Below, piece by piece: positions 52,591-63,666 of a DNA stretch of 64,000 bases (positions are counted from its first letter, which is position 1; each line of letters starts with the position of its first letter). Origin of the DNA: Trichobilharzia regenti (Eukaryota > Platyhelminthes > Trematoda > Strigeidida > Schistosomatidae); the NCBI GenBank assembly GCA_944472135.2, contig OX235262.1, forward strand, positions 165,353,509 through 165,417,508, written 5' to 3'. The position numbers and the translations under genes are program-made. The notes below the pieces were generated by a model. That model saw nothing but the letters and a program-made list of their open reading frames with translations. It ran no database searches and was not told the origin of the DNA.

Positions 52591-53729
52591 ATCACATCAC
52601 TTTAGCTGATCCATAAACCTCAATCACTGCATACATGAGATAAGATAGTTTTATCGATTGCTATCTGATTACCAGTAAGAGTAGAGTACTGACGCTTTGC
52701 ATCCACTGTTGGCCTGTACGTGGCTAAGTGGTAATGTACTTCTACAGTGTAATTTCTATACCAGGTAAGAGGTTAGCTATCTAAAGCAAGCAAAAAGAGT
52801 AACCACACTATGTGTTTTAGTGAAGCAAAGGCAACTGACAACGGAATTAGAAGACAAGTACATCAGTGGTATAATGTAAACATTAACAAATGACATTGAT
52901 ATTTTGCCATACACGTCTTATTTTGTCTTCAATTACCATCAGCTATATGAATATCATTCTTTTAACATGAAAGTAGTTAAGATAATCTCATTAACATGAT
53001 GGAAGCTTGTTTACACAGAAATCACAAAACTGGTAAACATGAGATACATATGGTTTAAAAGTTTCTTCTTTATAAATTATTTACAACTGCTACAACTGTC
53101 TAAATATGTTGATAGTCGACAGAAAATAAATCCTTATTAACATTTGAAGATTTCATTGTACTGCTTGACTCAGTGGATGAGAGGCAGTAAAAACACAATT
53201 CAAAAATTCTATATGGCTCTTATTTTAAGCCACACACACACATTTTAACCCTCACTTGATATATACAAATTGGAATATAATTATGTGTTTTTGGGGTTTC
53301 TATTTCGGCAATATAAAAGTAACACTTATCGGTTCAGACAAAAACATCACTTAAGCACAGTGTTGGCGTGATAAATTAAATGTGTCATCTGAATTATAAT
53401 TATGCATATAGCAAGTAAAAGTACATTAAAGCAAAGTGTAGTTGTCAAGATCAACGCGGTAGATTTAAACTTGCGTTTACGACGCGGCATTTTAAACTAA
53501 TCAACACTTCGTCTTATTATTAATCACAAATCAGACTGTGTTTCCTCTCTCTACCATTTGTATTTTCTTCAAATACGCTTTTTGTGCTGAATAATTTCAT
53601 AGTTAAACAATAACAGTTGCTAACTTTACACGATATGAACATAACAGAAGTCATTGTCCTATTTTACCGATTTCTTTTCACAGGATTACTGTTGTCTGAT
53701 TTACAATTTGGAAAAATGACAGAATTTAA
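52591..53729. other. no recognised feature
   Basis: AT-rich, no supported repeat or exon. Confidence 0.4.
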
Positions 53730-54603
53730 GGTTATTATTATTATATCCTTTAGCTCCTAGAAGAACATAAAGCTTCAGTTGCGTGTCTCCATTGCCTTCG
53801 GTTTTCTGCCAACTTTTTCACTCCTCTCCAAGTCTGCCCACATACTTTCATCTCCTCTTCGCATGACCTCCTCCAAGTCACCCTTGCACTAACGACCAAC
53901 TCGCCGCTTTCCTTTCGGGTTCCACTCGAGCACTTGCATGTCTAGTGATGGCACTTGATGGTTTCTTCAGAGTATGGCCAATCCACCTGCATTTCTTCCT
54001 GCCTATCTGTTGCACGATCGATTCTTGGTTGGTTTGCTCCCAGAGATCTCTGTAGCTGACCTTTTCTGGCCATCTGATCCTGAGTATTGAGCGAAGACAA
54101 CTGTTAATGAAGGTCTGAAGTTTGTTTGAGATGCTCTTTATGACGCGCCACGTTTCTGATCCGTATAGTAGCACTGACTGACTTCACATCGGATTTGAAA
54201 ATCCGGATCTTATTTTTGATGCTGAGTGATGTTGACCTCCACACAGATTTAACAGTAATCAAAGCTAGCCTTGGTTTTCCGACTCTGGGTTTGATATCCT
54301 CACCAGTTCCGTCCGCCTGTAGTTGAAACGATGCTTCCCAGGTGGGTAGGTAAAGGAGGTTGCTTCTTTCGGATTCCTCCCATTTATGCCGGCTGGTTGT
54401 TGTATGTTGTTGTTGTTGCTGTCGCTGTTGTCCAGGAATCTCTACCACCTCTTTTTTCCCTCTGTTCACCTGAAGTCCTATCTTTGATGCTGCATCTGCC
54501 AGCTTGTTGCTTTTCACTTGCATATCTTCCAGTTTGTGTGAAATCAGACACATATCATCGGCGAAGTCTAGATCCCCCAAGTATTTTTTGTAAGTCCACT
54601 TTC
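53730..54603 (-). mobile_element. RTE-A LINE, 5'-truncated, fairly well kept
   Basis: (ATT)n tail at 53733-53745. The minus strand holds LDFADDMCLISHKLEDM (FADD intact, from about 54575), GLQVNRGKKEVVEI, FKSDVKSVSATIR, and after a frameshift LLYGSETWRVIKSIS and RWIGHTLKKPSSAITRHAS. Several small direct duplications (for example GACTGACT near 54174, GTCCGTCC near 54306, GGTGGGTAGGTA near 54341) have shifted the frame. Confidence 0.82.
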
Positions 54604-54651
54604 ACATAACATGCTTTTTAAGAGTTTCCCTGTAGCATTTTGATTTGTTTC

Positions 54652-54935
54652 AAGTTTGGCCACAGATTGATATCAGTTAGAGAAGAACTGGAGAAAACCA
54701 AAGAGTACTGGATAGCTGTTTCGTCAGTCTACTTTGTGACTCATCGACAGTACGCAACCACCCGGGATCTTTCTAGTGCTTGAGTGGTTTAAGAGATTGT
54801 TCTGTAACCGTAAGGGCCTGAGTTCGAACCCCCGGGGGGCATTCTGGCGATGAATCCCAAACTAAGATGACACAGCTATCCAGTGCTCCCAGGTGGTTTC
54901 CAACAGTTCTCTAACTGATGTCAAGCTGTGACCAT
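54652..54935. repeat. Head-to-head pair of H2 SINEs
   Basis: A minus copy (54652-54770) with stem I GTACTG/CAGTAC and GACGAAACAGCTATC. A plus copy (54771-54935) with TTGAGTGGTTTAAGAGATTG, the B box AGTTCGAACCC near 54820, then GGCGATGAATCCCAAACTAA and CAGCTATCCAGTGC. Neither core is intact: CTGTCGATGAGTC in the minus copy, GGCGATGA in the plus copy. Confidence 0.7.
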
Positions 54936-55164
54936 ATAATGTGCTGTTTAGAATCAGTCAATCGTATTTATGCACTCTTCGATTATAAATGTCTGTTATC
55001 ACACTTAGTAGGAATTAATTAGCAAGACTATCTGATATGAAGTATACGGCATTTTGTCAGGTTGATGAAATGCACCAGATTATGCTTGAACCAAGACCTA
55101 CATTTAGCCTATTTAAATGCATTTAAATAGTTTGGTAAAATATCTGTTGCTATCTAATTGACAG
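54936..55164. other. no recognised feature
   Basis: Short AT-rich spacer. Confidence 0.3.
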
Positions 55165-56135
55165 AATAAGCAACAAAGACAGGACTTCAAGTGAACATCG
55201 AGAGGAATGAGGTGATGAGGATAATAAACCAACAGCAAAGCCAAGCATCAATCACTGTCAGCAGAATAAATTTGAAAGAAACAACTTTTTCATTGATCTA
55301 GGCAGAAACGTTCCAAGTACGCACATCAACACGGTTTTTTTCTCCTTCACGTTCCCAGTGGAGTATAAGGCTTCAAGATAGAGGCTTGAAGTTTCTGTAG
55401 CAGTGTTTATTTTTACAGGATGGGGTCGCTAGCCTCATGCCCAACCTTTCTTCTTCACCAGCAATGTTTCTAGCTTAGCGAGGTAAAGGAGTGCGTTGGT
55501 GGCCGGGATCGAACCTCGGACCATGTGCCTGGTCGGCGAGCGTCCTAACTCTGTGTCACCAACGCATTACCAACACGGGTGAGGATGTCAAATTTAGTTA
55601 GGATCGGAAAAGTAAGACTAATTTCCAATGTTTTGAAATCGGTGTGAAAATCTTCTACACTCAGAATAAAGCATAAAGTAAGGATTCTCTGATCCGTTGC
55701 CACGCCAGTCAGTTCTCCTGTAGGGTTCAAAGACTTGACATACACCCATCGAAAAAATTTTCAACAGATTTCAGACTTCTATAAACAGTTACCTTTGCTC
55801 CATATTGAAGATCAGATGGACAGAAAGCATAAGCAGCCAGGAATTCCGGGAATGAACCGACCAAGAACAAACTATGCCACAAATCTATGGAAGAAAATAA
55901 CCATGGACTGGACACACACCGAAGAGACTGTTGGATCACATCTTGCTCCAGAACATCTAGTGGTAACCGAATGGGAAACGATGAGTTGGGCGTGTGTGTG
56001 ACATAGAGATCGTCTGAGGAGGAGATGAGAGGTTATAGGTAATCATAAGACCCGCTAAAGAGGACTGTGAAGAATAGCACAAAGTGGGAATGTGCCGTTG
56101 ATGCTCTATGTTCCGTTCGGAACCCAGAGGAATAA
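55165..56135 (+). mobile_element. RTE-A LINE split by a T1 SINE
   Basis: The left part (55165-55326) has KTGLQVNIERNEVMRI and the QASITVSRINLKE block. The right part (55579-56135) has thumb and C-terminal relics (TTTCAACAGATTTCAGACTT; GGACTGGACACACACCGAAG; GGGCGTGTGTGTGACATAGA), ending in TTCCGTTCGGAACCCAGAGG and an AATAATAAT tail at about 56130. Confidence 0.75.
55335..55570 (-). repeat. tRNA-derived SINE, family T1, with 8-bp TSD
   Basis: Complete minus-strand T1 copy flanked by the direct duplication CAACACGG (55327-55334 and 55571-55578). 3' end TCTCCTTCACGTTCCCAGTG after a T-rich tail. Head with TGCGTTGGTG at the right. The duplication shows it moved by target-primed insertion. Confidence 0.88.
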
Positions 56136-57260
56136 TAATCTGTTGCTGTGAGCAGATGCCATACTACCGGCCACCATAACAGTTGAACTAGAAAAATGAT
56201 GACTTTTGAAATTTATCGCTCTTTTATCTACGTCTGTAAATTACTCAGGTTCATCTCTTAACCTCATACACCTACCCTTAGTCCACTGGACTTATACTGG
56301 ATGAAAGAGGAGAATAAACAGAAAGCTCTGTCATAATAACTATCCATGTTTACCAACGCTTATTCAAAGGTTTAATTGGAGGTTTGTCAAAATTAATTCC
56401 CCCCGAAAGATATGAACTTTTGAAACTCTTAGCTCAACGACTTCAGACTTTACCTCTAAGCTATTCAAGTTACGAGTGATGCGTTGTAAAATAAAGGAAG
56501 ATGTAGACAAATTTTACTGCAAAATGGTAAGCAAACTAGTTATGTGATCGGAGTTCATCAATTAGTAATCTCAACTAAGTAACATTGTATTACCGTGTGA
56601 TGAATTGAGTATTTGTCTATTTCATTGATTCACTCATCTTTGCACTACTTGCATTTTTGATAAGCATCCTTTGTGATCACACATAGTCACAAGTTTTATG
56701 GACTTACTTCTCTGCAGATGAAGGCGACTACGTGGAAAACCGTATACTACAAAGAATTAGACGTTACATTTTCAAAATTATTCATTATGTAGCCTTCAAC
56801 TCAGGTTTCTTCTTTGTCTTGGTGAATTCACACCTCTGATGAACTTCGGCAGGGAAAATCTCTCTACCAGAACTGAATTCTGTGTTGCATATAGGAGCGG
56901 AGTACTTTTACCATTACAGAAATACATAGATGTGTCAGATGATAAAATGATTATTAACTTTAATCCAAATTACTATAAACCCTGTAATATATTTTGATAA
57001 AGCTATACTACTTACTAATTTACAAGTAGCCTGCAAATAAATAGTAAGAACTCTGATGCTCTAGTAGAGTAGACTACACTGTGAGACACGAAGCTATAAC
57101 ACGATAGGAGCAATACAGCCATATTTAGGAGGGTAATTTAAAATATCACGAGGCCTCCTTAGTGAGTTTGGTAGCAGTGGAAGATAATATATCTTCGGAA
57201 AGGAATTATATATACCGTGGTATAGATATGATGGAGAAGATTTGTAGCGCAGGTAGATGA
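56136..57260. other. no recognised feature
   Basis: AT-rich spacer. Confidence 0.4.
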
Positions 57261-57583
57261 TTTTGATGTTGTTGAGTTCTCTCAGCTGGTTAGTTAATTT
57301 GCAAGGCTTTCCTCCCCCTACTAGGCGACATCTTCAGTGCATTCTTCAAATCGAAGTGAGCTTTTAGATTTCTCCACGACTTTATTGGCCATCTCTCCTG
57401 GTGACCTTGCACATAAAAACAATCAATCACATCCAAGGTCACTAGGAGAGATGACTAATAAACTCGTGGAGGAATCTAAAAACTCACTTCAAATTGAAGT
57501 ATGCACTGAAGATGTTGCCCAGTAGGGTAATGAAAGCTTCGCAAATTAACTATCCAGCTGAGAGAACACAACCACATCAAAAT
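57261..57583. repeat. PLE-derived palindrome
   Basis: Arms 57261-57409 and 57433-57583 are inverted copies of about 150 bases (GAGCTTTTAGATTTCTCCAC, GCGACATCTTCAGTGCATTC and complements), about 23 bases apart. The same sequence forms the 3' end of the PLE fragment at 34310-34480, so this is two PLE ends back to back. Confidence 0.8.
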
Positions 57584-57644
57584 ACCATGGTATCTTGTGA
57601 ATTTTTCTTGACCAACTAATGTACAACAACTTTGTCATCTTTTT

Positions 57645-57850
57645 GTCATTTCTATGCGTTTATAGGGCATCGCATGGCTTCAAGCTTTAGCTTTAAAGTT
57701 TCACTAGCAGTGGTTTTTTCTACTGGACGGGGTTGCTAGCCTCTTACCCCACCTTCTCTCATTCATGGCCTTACAATCTGCTAATGAAGTCAAATCCCGG
57801 ACCATTTTCATGATTGACTACCATTCTACCACTAGACCATTGAGGTGCAC
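57645..57850 (-). repeat. tRNA-derived SINE, T1-like, strongly diverged
   Basis: Keeps GGCTTCAAGCTTTAGCTTTA, TCACTAGCAGTGG and GGGGTTGCTAGCCTCTTACC from the T1 body. The head region is hardly recognisable (GACTACCATTCTACCACTAG). Confidence 0.55.
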
Positions 57851-59079
57851 AACGTTTTCATCTGGTATGGAATTTTGAATATCCATTCAAGGTTATTCAC
57901 CTAATTAGAAAAGTAGAAGCAAGCTAAACAAAAATGATAGACTGTTCTGTATAGAAACATATCCACTATCACGTCTAAATTCATACAACAGCATGGGTTT
58001 TAAGGACTCTTCTGGAGGTTGACTTAAGTGGAGTTATAAGTTGATTCCTGAACCCTTGTACACCAAATCAAAAGCTGTTGAATGCCAAAGGAATAATTCA
58101 GTGAATCTCCTAAAACACTGGGAAAACCTATATGTATCAAAAATGCGAAGTATGAATGTTTGCTAAATTTCATAATCTAATAGTGGACAAAAAAGTGTAC
58201 TCGAATAATTTGTCAGTAAGTAACATTGCACACTTATAAACTTCATCGTATTGGAGACAATTCCAAATTGTGTTTTAACATATTATTTGAAATCTACTGC
58301 AGAATTTCCCTTTTTTATTTCAACAGCAAATGATCTTAATATAGCGGAGGACATTATATTCACATAAAACCTCAAAATTTCTATATGTTCTGAATGCTAC
58401 TCAAATGAAGAACATACAGCTAATAGGAACCATATTTAGGCATCACCAACATCCACATATGCCAGCACTGACTGCTTAAGTTGTTTGAAGTATAGCGAAA
58501 CTGTCAGCTGCTGTAAGTACGCATAAATCGTATGATAGAAATATTTCCTAGAATGAACAGTTTTCATTCATCGTCTTGTGATGTTCTTGTTGACATTGAT
58601 ATGGTACACCGGTTGTTTCAATATAAGAAATGAACTGAATCACTGAGATTGAATATAATTCTGTAATAAAATAATTTTATTTCATATAATTTATGTTGAT
58701 AAATAGAGCATTACTTAATGATGTATAAGTTACAGTCATGTCAAGGATATGAATTGAAATTTCTGTAGCGAAGACTTACTACGTGTACGCAGAAGAGGTT
58801 AAATGAATGTTTTTAGTCTTAAGTGAGTGAAGTGAGTTAGAATTTACGAATCAAACAAAAAACATTTTTTTGCTATCGTAACATTCATTCTGACTAAATT
58901 TACACTCTCACAAATATACGCTTACTTTTACATTTAAGTAGCCATATAGTATTTGAATAACTTTTCTAGAATTATGTACTCTGTCCAAAACAACTATTGT
59001 GTATTATGAGTAGGTACATTCAAAACAGGTTAGTATTCATCTAAATTAGAATCCAGCATTGATTTAGTTCACCTTTAAG
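57851..59079. other. no recognised feature
   Basis: AT-rich spacer. Confidence 0.4.
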
Positions 59080-59275
59080 TTACATGATTCCGTAAACCAC
59101 TGAGAACAAAGCAGAACTGAATATGTGTTTCGTCCTAGTTTGGGACGTGTCAGCAATATGCCACCCAACAAACAAAAACTTGAAAACTGATCTTATGCAC
59201 ACTTGTGACTAATTACAGGACTAATCTCCTGGAGTTATGCTTGGACGTCGTGACCAGTGGGTTCCATCGAATTTG
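59080..59275 (-). repeat. H2 SINE with hammerhead-like tail
   Basis: Minus strand. The 5' region (ATTCGATGGAACCCACTGGT) is joined almost directly to the ribozyme-like tail, so the tRNA-like part is deleted. In the tail (59113-59160), stem II GTCC/GGAC around CAAACTA and GAAA are intact, but the core reads CTGACAC and stem III has decayed. Confidence 0.65.
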
Positions 59276-59287
59276 ATTTGAGGAGAA

Positions 59288-59484
59288 GTACTTTATTTTT
59301 GATTATAGCTTGAAATCACACAGTATTTTTTTGGTACAAGTATGGAATTTTCAGCATGTGATATCGGTAGCCAAAATTTCGCAGGCCAACCATTGATATT
59401 ATAGGTGTGCGTCGGCAGGCGATCAAAACCTGGACCATGTGCACGGTCGGCGATAGTCCCAACCGCTGTCCCACCGACGCACTT
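59288..59484 (-). repeat. tRNA-derived SINE, family T2
   Basis: Full-length minus-strand T2 copy: tail TTTTTGATTATAGCTTGAAA at left, GCGAAATTTTGG on the minus strand, B box region near 59425, head TGCGTCGGTGGGACAGCGG ending at about 59481. Confidence 0.8.
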
Positions 59485-59524
59485 GCCAATGACGTTGACT
59501 GCAGGTAGTACTACATAGAGTTAT

Positions 59525-59655
59525 GAAGGTTCTAGATTCTATCTCTAGTGGTGTCATGAGTGTGTACTGCTGAAAAGTTTTGAACTAGGGTGAAACATCT
59601 GTCCAGTGCTTCCTGCTTCTCTGAGTGATTTTATTTCATGATCTGACTTGAAATC
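59525..59655 (+). repeat. H2 SINE, truncated
   Basis: Plus strand: AAGGTTCTAGATTCTATCTC (B-box side), then GTACTGCTGAAAAGTTTTGA, ACTAGGGTGAAACATCTG and TCCAGTGC. The head upstream is missing. The core reads CTGAAAA, with GAAA present. Confidence 0.6.
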
Positions 59656-59917
59656 AATCAAGCCCCTGCAAAAGAACGCCTGAAAATTAATCCGTTTTGT
59701 TAAGAACGTTTATTATAACAGGAAAATGTAATGGAATCAAAAAGTTTTTCTACATAACGTAATACACTACACATGAATTTTGCTTATTCAAAAACATCTA
59801 CTATGTCTAATGCAAAGTATTAGGCCATAGTTCCTTCACATGTACTATTATGGATGATAAGATTTCAGGAAGTAGTAAAAAAAAGCTGCTTAGTAATATT
59901 ACTGTTATTTTATTTAT
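59656..59917. other. no recognised feature
   Basis: AT-rich spacer. Confidence 0.3.
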
Positions 59918-60149
59918 TTATTTTTTTCCTTCATGCTCCCCAGTGGAACATAGGGCTTAAAGGTAGTGGCTTGAGGTGTCTTTAGCAGTGTTTATTTTAC
60001 AGGATGAGGTTGCTAGCCTTATGCCCAACCTTTCCTCTTTACCAGCATTATTTCTGGCTTAGTGAGGTAGAGGAGTGCGTCGGTCGAGGATCGAACCCCG
60101 GACCATGTGCATGGTTGGCGAGCATCCTAACCGCTATGCCACCGACGCA
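59918..60149 (-). repeat. tRNA-derived SINE, family T1
   Basis: Complete minus-strand copy with a TTTATTTATTT tail at left, B box in GAGGATCGAACCCCGG and head TGCGTCGGTGGCATAGCGG ending at 60149. Confidence 0.87.
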
Positions 60150-60167
60150 AGTACTACTGTTAGATAC

Positions 60168-60402
60168 TTTTATTTTATTCGTTTGGATTCCTATTGGAAC
60201 GTGAGGCCTCAATCTTGCGCTTTGTAGCTGCATTAGCAGTGGTGTATTTTACGGGTGGGGTCGGTTGCCTCACGCTCAACCTTCCCTCTTTGTCGGGCTT
60301 ACAAATGGCCATGGGGAGGTGAAGATATGCATAGTCCGGGAATGTAACCTCAAGCGGCGTTTCATGGTTGGTTAGTACTCTACCAGTGAACCCCGACGCA
60401 TT
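60168..60402 (-). repeat. tRNA-derived SINE, T1-like, diverged subfamily
   Basis: Same layout as T1 (TTGGATTCCTATTGGAACGT, GCTGCATTAGCAGTGG, CACGCTCAACCTTCCCTCTT) but clearly diverged in the head (GGTTCACTGGTAGAGTACTA on the minus strand). Abuts the T1 copy to the left in the same orientation. Confidence 0.65.
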
Positions 60403-60413
60403 GCTTAATAACA

Positions 60414-61115
60414 ATAATAATAATTTGCTTTATTCCAAAACAGTACTTGTGATACAGAATGGGATTCTCAGCATTTTACTACAGTATTACATCCAGTTAA
60501 TACATTAACAATAAATAAAATTCTACATAGATTAAGGTAATCTCAGTTCATTATGACAACAACATATTGGCATGTCGGCAACAAAGCCAAAAACTAAACG
60601 GTGTTTGAAGGTGTTAAAAAAGTAGATACTAGCATATTTACCGGAGTAAGCGGTAACAAAATATGTCGAGATATACAGAGTGTGAAATAACGAGGAAGAA
60701 TGTTTTAAATAGAGTTTGTAAGGAAGGAAGAAACAAAACTGCACATAACAGAAAAAAGAGAGATAGAGAAAAGGAAAAGAATGAAATAAAACGTTGTACC
60801 TATAAATGATATGAGTTGAAAAGACGAGATCCACCTGTTCTACTGACTATTTAATAAGTTATAGGTATCACGCCTAATGCTTTCTTTATCGCACAGAACA
60901 CGATCTAAGTAGGGTATAGTTGAGTTTTTGTACTTGGTGGTGCGACCATAAGTCTCCTATATAGGCTTCTGGTTCTGCCTGATGAGATACAAGGGGAGAG
61001 TTATGAATGAAGAGGGTGGTGTGAGTAATAAAAAGAGTTTGATAATTCTTTAATTGATTATGACCAGTTAGAAAACCTATTGCAAAATAAGTTTCCCTAA
61101 GATTTAACAATAAAA
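60414..61115 (-). mobile_element. CR1/Jockey-type LINE 3' end
   Basis: Starts with an (ATT)-rich tail (AATAATAATAATTTGC, plus strand). The minus strand near 61110-60950 encodes LNLRETYFAIGFLTGHNQLK then FIHNSPLVSHQAEPEAYIG. The L.TGHNQL motif resembles the C-terminal end of CR1/Jockey-type polyproteins. The rest is 3' UTR shared with 12760-13335. Confidence 0.6.
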
Positions 61116-61861
61116 ACTGTATGTACGAGATAAATTAGGTAAGGAGAACCACTCACTACTGAAGTTAAATGATAAATGCATTTTACTGAGAAATGACAAA
61201 TTTAGAAGAAAAAAAATACCTCAATGGCAAGATGATGCAGTGTTTGTTATAGTACCTGATGATATTACATCGTGTAGTGACAGTCTATAACTGAAAAGCC
61301 TCAAAAAGCGATGAAACCGATGAATTCTGTTTTAAAAGGAGGAAATCAATGTTACTAAATAAAAAAAATATTAAGTCTAGAGACAATTTCTCAACAGATT
61401 TCTAAGTTCAAACTGTAGTTGACAATCCTTTAAAACCGTAGGGAAAAAGGAAATAAACGAAAGGGCGGCTATGAATATTAAGTCTACTCCCAGCTATCAC
61501 GATTCTAGTTATTTTCTTCCTGTGACACATGTACACTCTTACTCAAAGCTTTTTAAGAATAAATGTAAATTAATTGAACGGTAAGTTCAGTTAATACAAG
61601 AAAACATCCGTTTCTATTTACTGTAGTGTTATGTGCGTGTTATTCTAACCAAGGCTAAAGGGTTAAATCAAGCATGTAAAAACAGTACAACTGGAAACGC
61701 AAAGTTTTTTTCATTGGGAAAATGGTCGTTGTTCATTTGATACGCTTAAATTCCACATGCTTTGAAGACCCTAACGTCTTTCACAAACATAAAATTTTCA
61801 CATTTTGCAGTCATTTATCATTTTATCATTTTCAAATAGCTAAAATAATTACAGTCTTAAC
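61116..61861. other. no recognised feature
   Basis: AT-rich spacer. Confidence 0.4.
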
Positions 61862-62200
61862 CATGAATCGTTATCAGATAGAGAGCCACTGGGAACTAGG
61901 TAGTACTTAATTGCTGCTTCGTCCTAGTTTGGGACTCATCAGCACTACGCGCCCATTAAAGTTCTAATCCAGAACCTTCCGATTGCAAAGCGATCTTATA
62001 GACCACTCATAGGTGATCCAGTTGGAGCCCATTGGTTGAATAGTCTACGAGATCGCCTTGTAACCGGAAGGTCCTGGGTTCCAACTCCAATGGGTGAGTA
62101 ATGCCGGCGAGTCCTAAACTAAAATAAAAAAGGTGTCCAGTACTCCATAGTTTCATTGGTACTATAACTGATATCATTCTGTGATGAAAATTGCCAAAAT
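61862..62200. repeat. Head-to-head pair of H2 SINEs
   Basis: A minus copy (61862-62008) and a plus copy (62009-62200) meet at their heads. The plus copy has CCCATTGGTTGAATAGTCTA, CTTGTAACCGGAAGGTCCTG, B box GGGTTCCAACTCC, and a worn tail (GGCGAGTCCTAAACTAAAAT). The minus copy's tail is listed separately. Confidence 0.75.
61899..61948 (-). ncRNA. Hammerhead-like motif of the H2 SINE, core kept
   Basis: Minus strand: stem I GTAGTG, core CTGATGA, stem II GTCC/GGAC around CAAACTA, then GAAG in place of GAAA and a decayed stem III (CAGCAATTA) before AGTACTAC. Best-preserved 5' half of an H2 ribozyme in this window, but not a complete one. Confidence 0.6.
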
Positions 62201-62534
62201 TCAAGTCCCTACAAACTAATATATGATAATCGTGCCAATAGAATAACATGCTTTAAAAAATGAATTTAACTATTTTAGTTTATTGGACGCTGAATAAAAA
62301 ACCTGTAGGATTTGTGTTCTTGTACATGCCGACAATGGAATACAAACCACAACACTACATAACTTTCCGTAGTAATGTGGACATTCAAACCCTCGAAAAC
62401 AAAAAGGTTGATAATTCATGCGGCTTTAGACACTTGACTTTTTCAGTCATAAGTCAAAATATTTAAGGTTAACTTAATCTACTTTTATAATGAAGAACCC
62501 AACTTTATATTTGATCATTTGGATAATAATGACT
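62201..62534. other. no recognised feature
   Basis: A 68-codon open stretch at 62260-62466 has no recognisable domain and is not called. Confidence 0.35.
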
Positions 62535-62925
62535 GGCAGTGGAATCCAGGACTTTCACTTCGGCCTGTTTAGTGGTCGTCAGAGAGACGGATTGGGCATA
62601 CATTGAGTAGGCCGTCGAATGACATCACAAGCAGTGCAGGCCATTACTCGAGCGGAATCCCAATGGTAATCGTCGAGTGGATCGTCTGTGTGAGGATGAC
62701 ATGGACGAGATCGTGCGAGGAAGAGATGAGACATTATGGTCAATCGTGGACCCATCTGAAGAGGACAGCAGATGGGTAGTACAGAGTCAAGATGGTTTCA
62801 CTCGGAACCATAGAGAATTTTAACAATAGAGGGATGTATCTGCATGCCCAGTGAGCAACAGTGTTCCGACTGGCGTTTGAAATTATGGGTCTAGGGTTCA
62901 AGTCTCAACCAAAACAATCCCTCAC
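62535..62925 (-). repeat. Smα-like SINE split by an RTE-A fragment
   Basis: Left part (62535-62591): GACTGGCAGTGGAATCCAGG and a worn hammerhead (TTCGGCCTGTTTAGTGGTCG, plus strand). Right part (about 62830-62925): GGATGTATCTGCATGCCCAG, the A/B-box side with GGGTTCAAGTCTC. Plus-strand RTE-A sequence lies between. Confidence 0.65.
62592..62829 (+). mobile_element. RTE-A LINE 3' end inside Smα
   Basis: Starts GACGGATTGGGCATACATTG and runs through GGAATCCCAATGGTAATCGT and the C-terminal relic, ending GGAACCATAGAGAATTTTAACAATAG. About 240 bases, strongly 5'-truncated. Only a short possible duplication (AGAG) is visible at the edges. Confidence 0.65.
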
Positions 62926-63666
62926 CCCCGACTCCAATATCTGACTACATACGCCAAAGATAAAATACTGGAAACTCATTTTCCCAAAAGAATCATACGT
63001 TTATTCACAGTTTACCATAATTACATAAATTATAAAATATATTTTTTCAAAGTACATTATTAGATGCAAATATATAATAAATACAGTTCCACTGAACACA
63101 CACTGGCACTAGTTTGGAAGTTTAACATATTGGAAAATTGAACGATGCAAGAGTGAAGAACTAACTAGAAAACAATAGAGATAGTTTCAATTCAATAGTT
63201 GTTGAGTTTTTTGTTGTTGTTGTTGTTGCTGCTGTAGTTGTTCTGTTTAAAAAAAGTACATACGATAACAACTAAAGAATCTGGCGGCAAAATTAAATTT
63301 GATCAGACGTCGTTCTTGTTCATAAAAAGCAAAATAACGAAAACTACTATTTTACTATCAACGATAGGGGGTTTCAATGTAAATAAGAGGCAGAAAATAG
63401 GACTTTTATCAAACTTAAGTAAATAACATTGGTAAAAGTATTAGCTGTTTACAAATGCGTAAATTTTGAAACTCATATGTTTGTATATTCGCAGAAAGCA
63501 ACATGAATCGAAGCAGACAATGTTATACCTATCTAGACAATAGACTTACCTAACACTAAACCATGATCAACAAATAAGAAAAGCGAAAAGATTGACTTTG
63601 AGAAAATGACGTATATATATTATTAGTTGAAAGAAGGTAAAATTTACTTCAAAGCTTACAGTAATA
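62926..63666 (-). other. Probable 3' UTR of the right-edge gene
   Basis: Inferred untranslated region downstream of the TAA at 63667. A minus-strand AATAAA lies at 63000-63005 and could be the poly(A) signal. A (GTT)n/TTG tract is at 63213-63238. No repeat element is recognised from about 62930 onward, in contrast with the rest of the window. Confidence 0.4.
63000..63005 (-). promoter_or_regulatory. candidate poly(A) signal AATAAA
   Basis: AATAAA on the minus strand about 660 bases past the stop codon at 63667. Other AT-rich hexamers lie nearer, so this is only a candidate. Confidence 0.3.
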
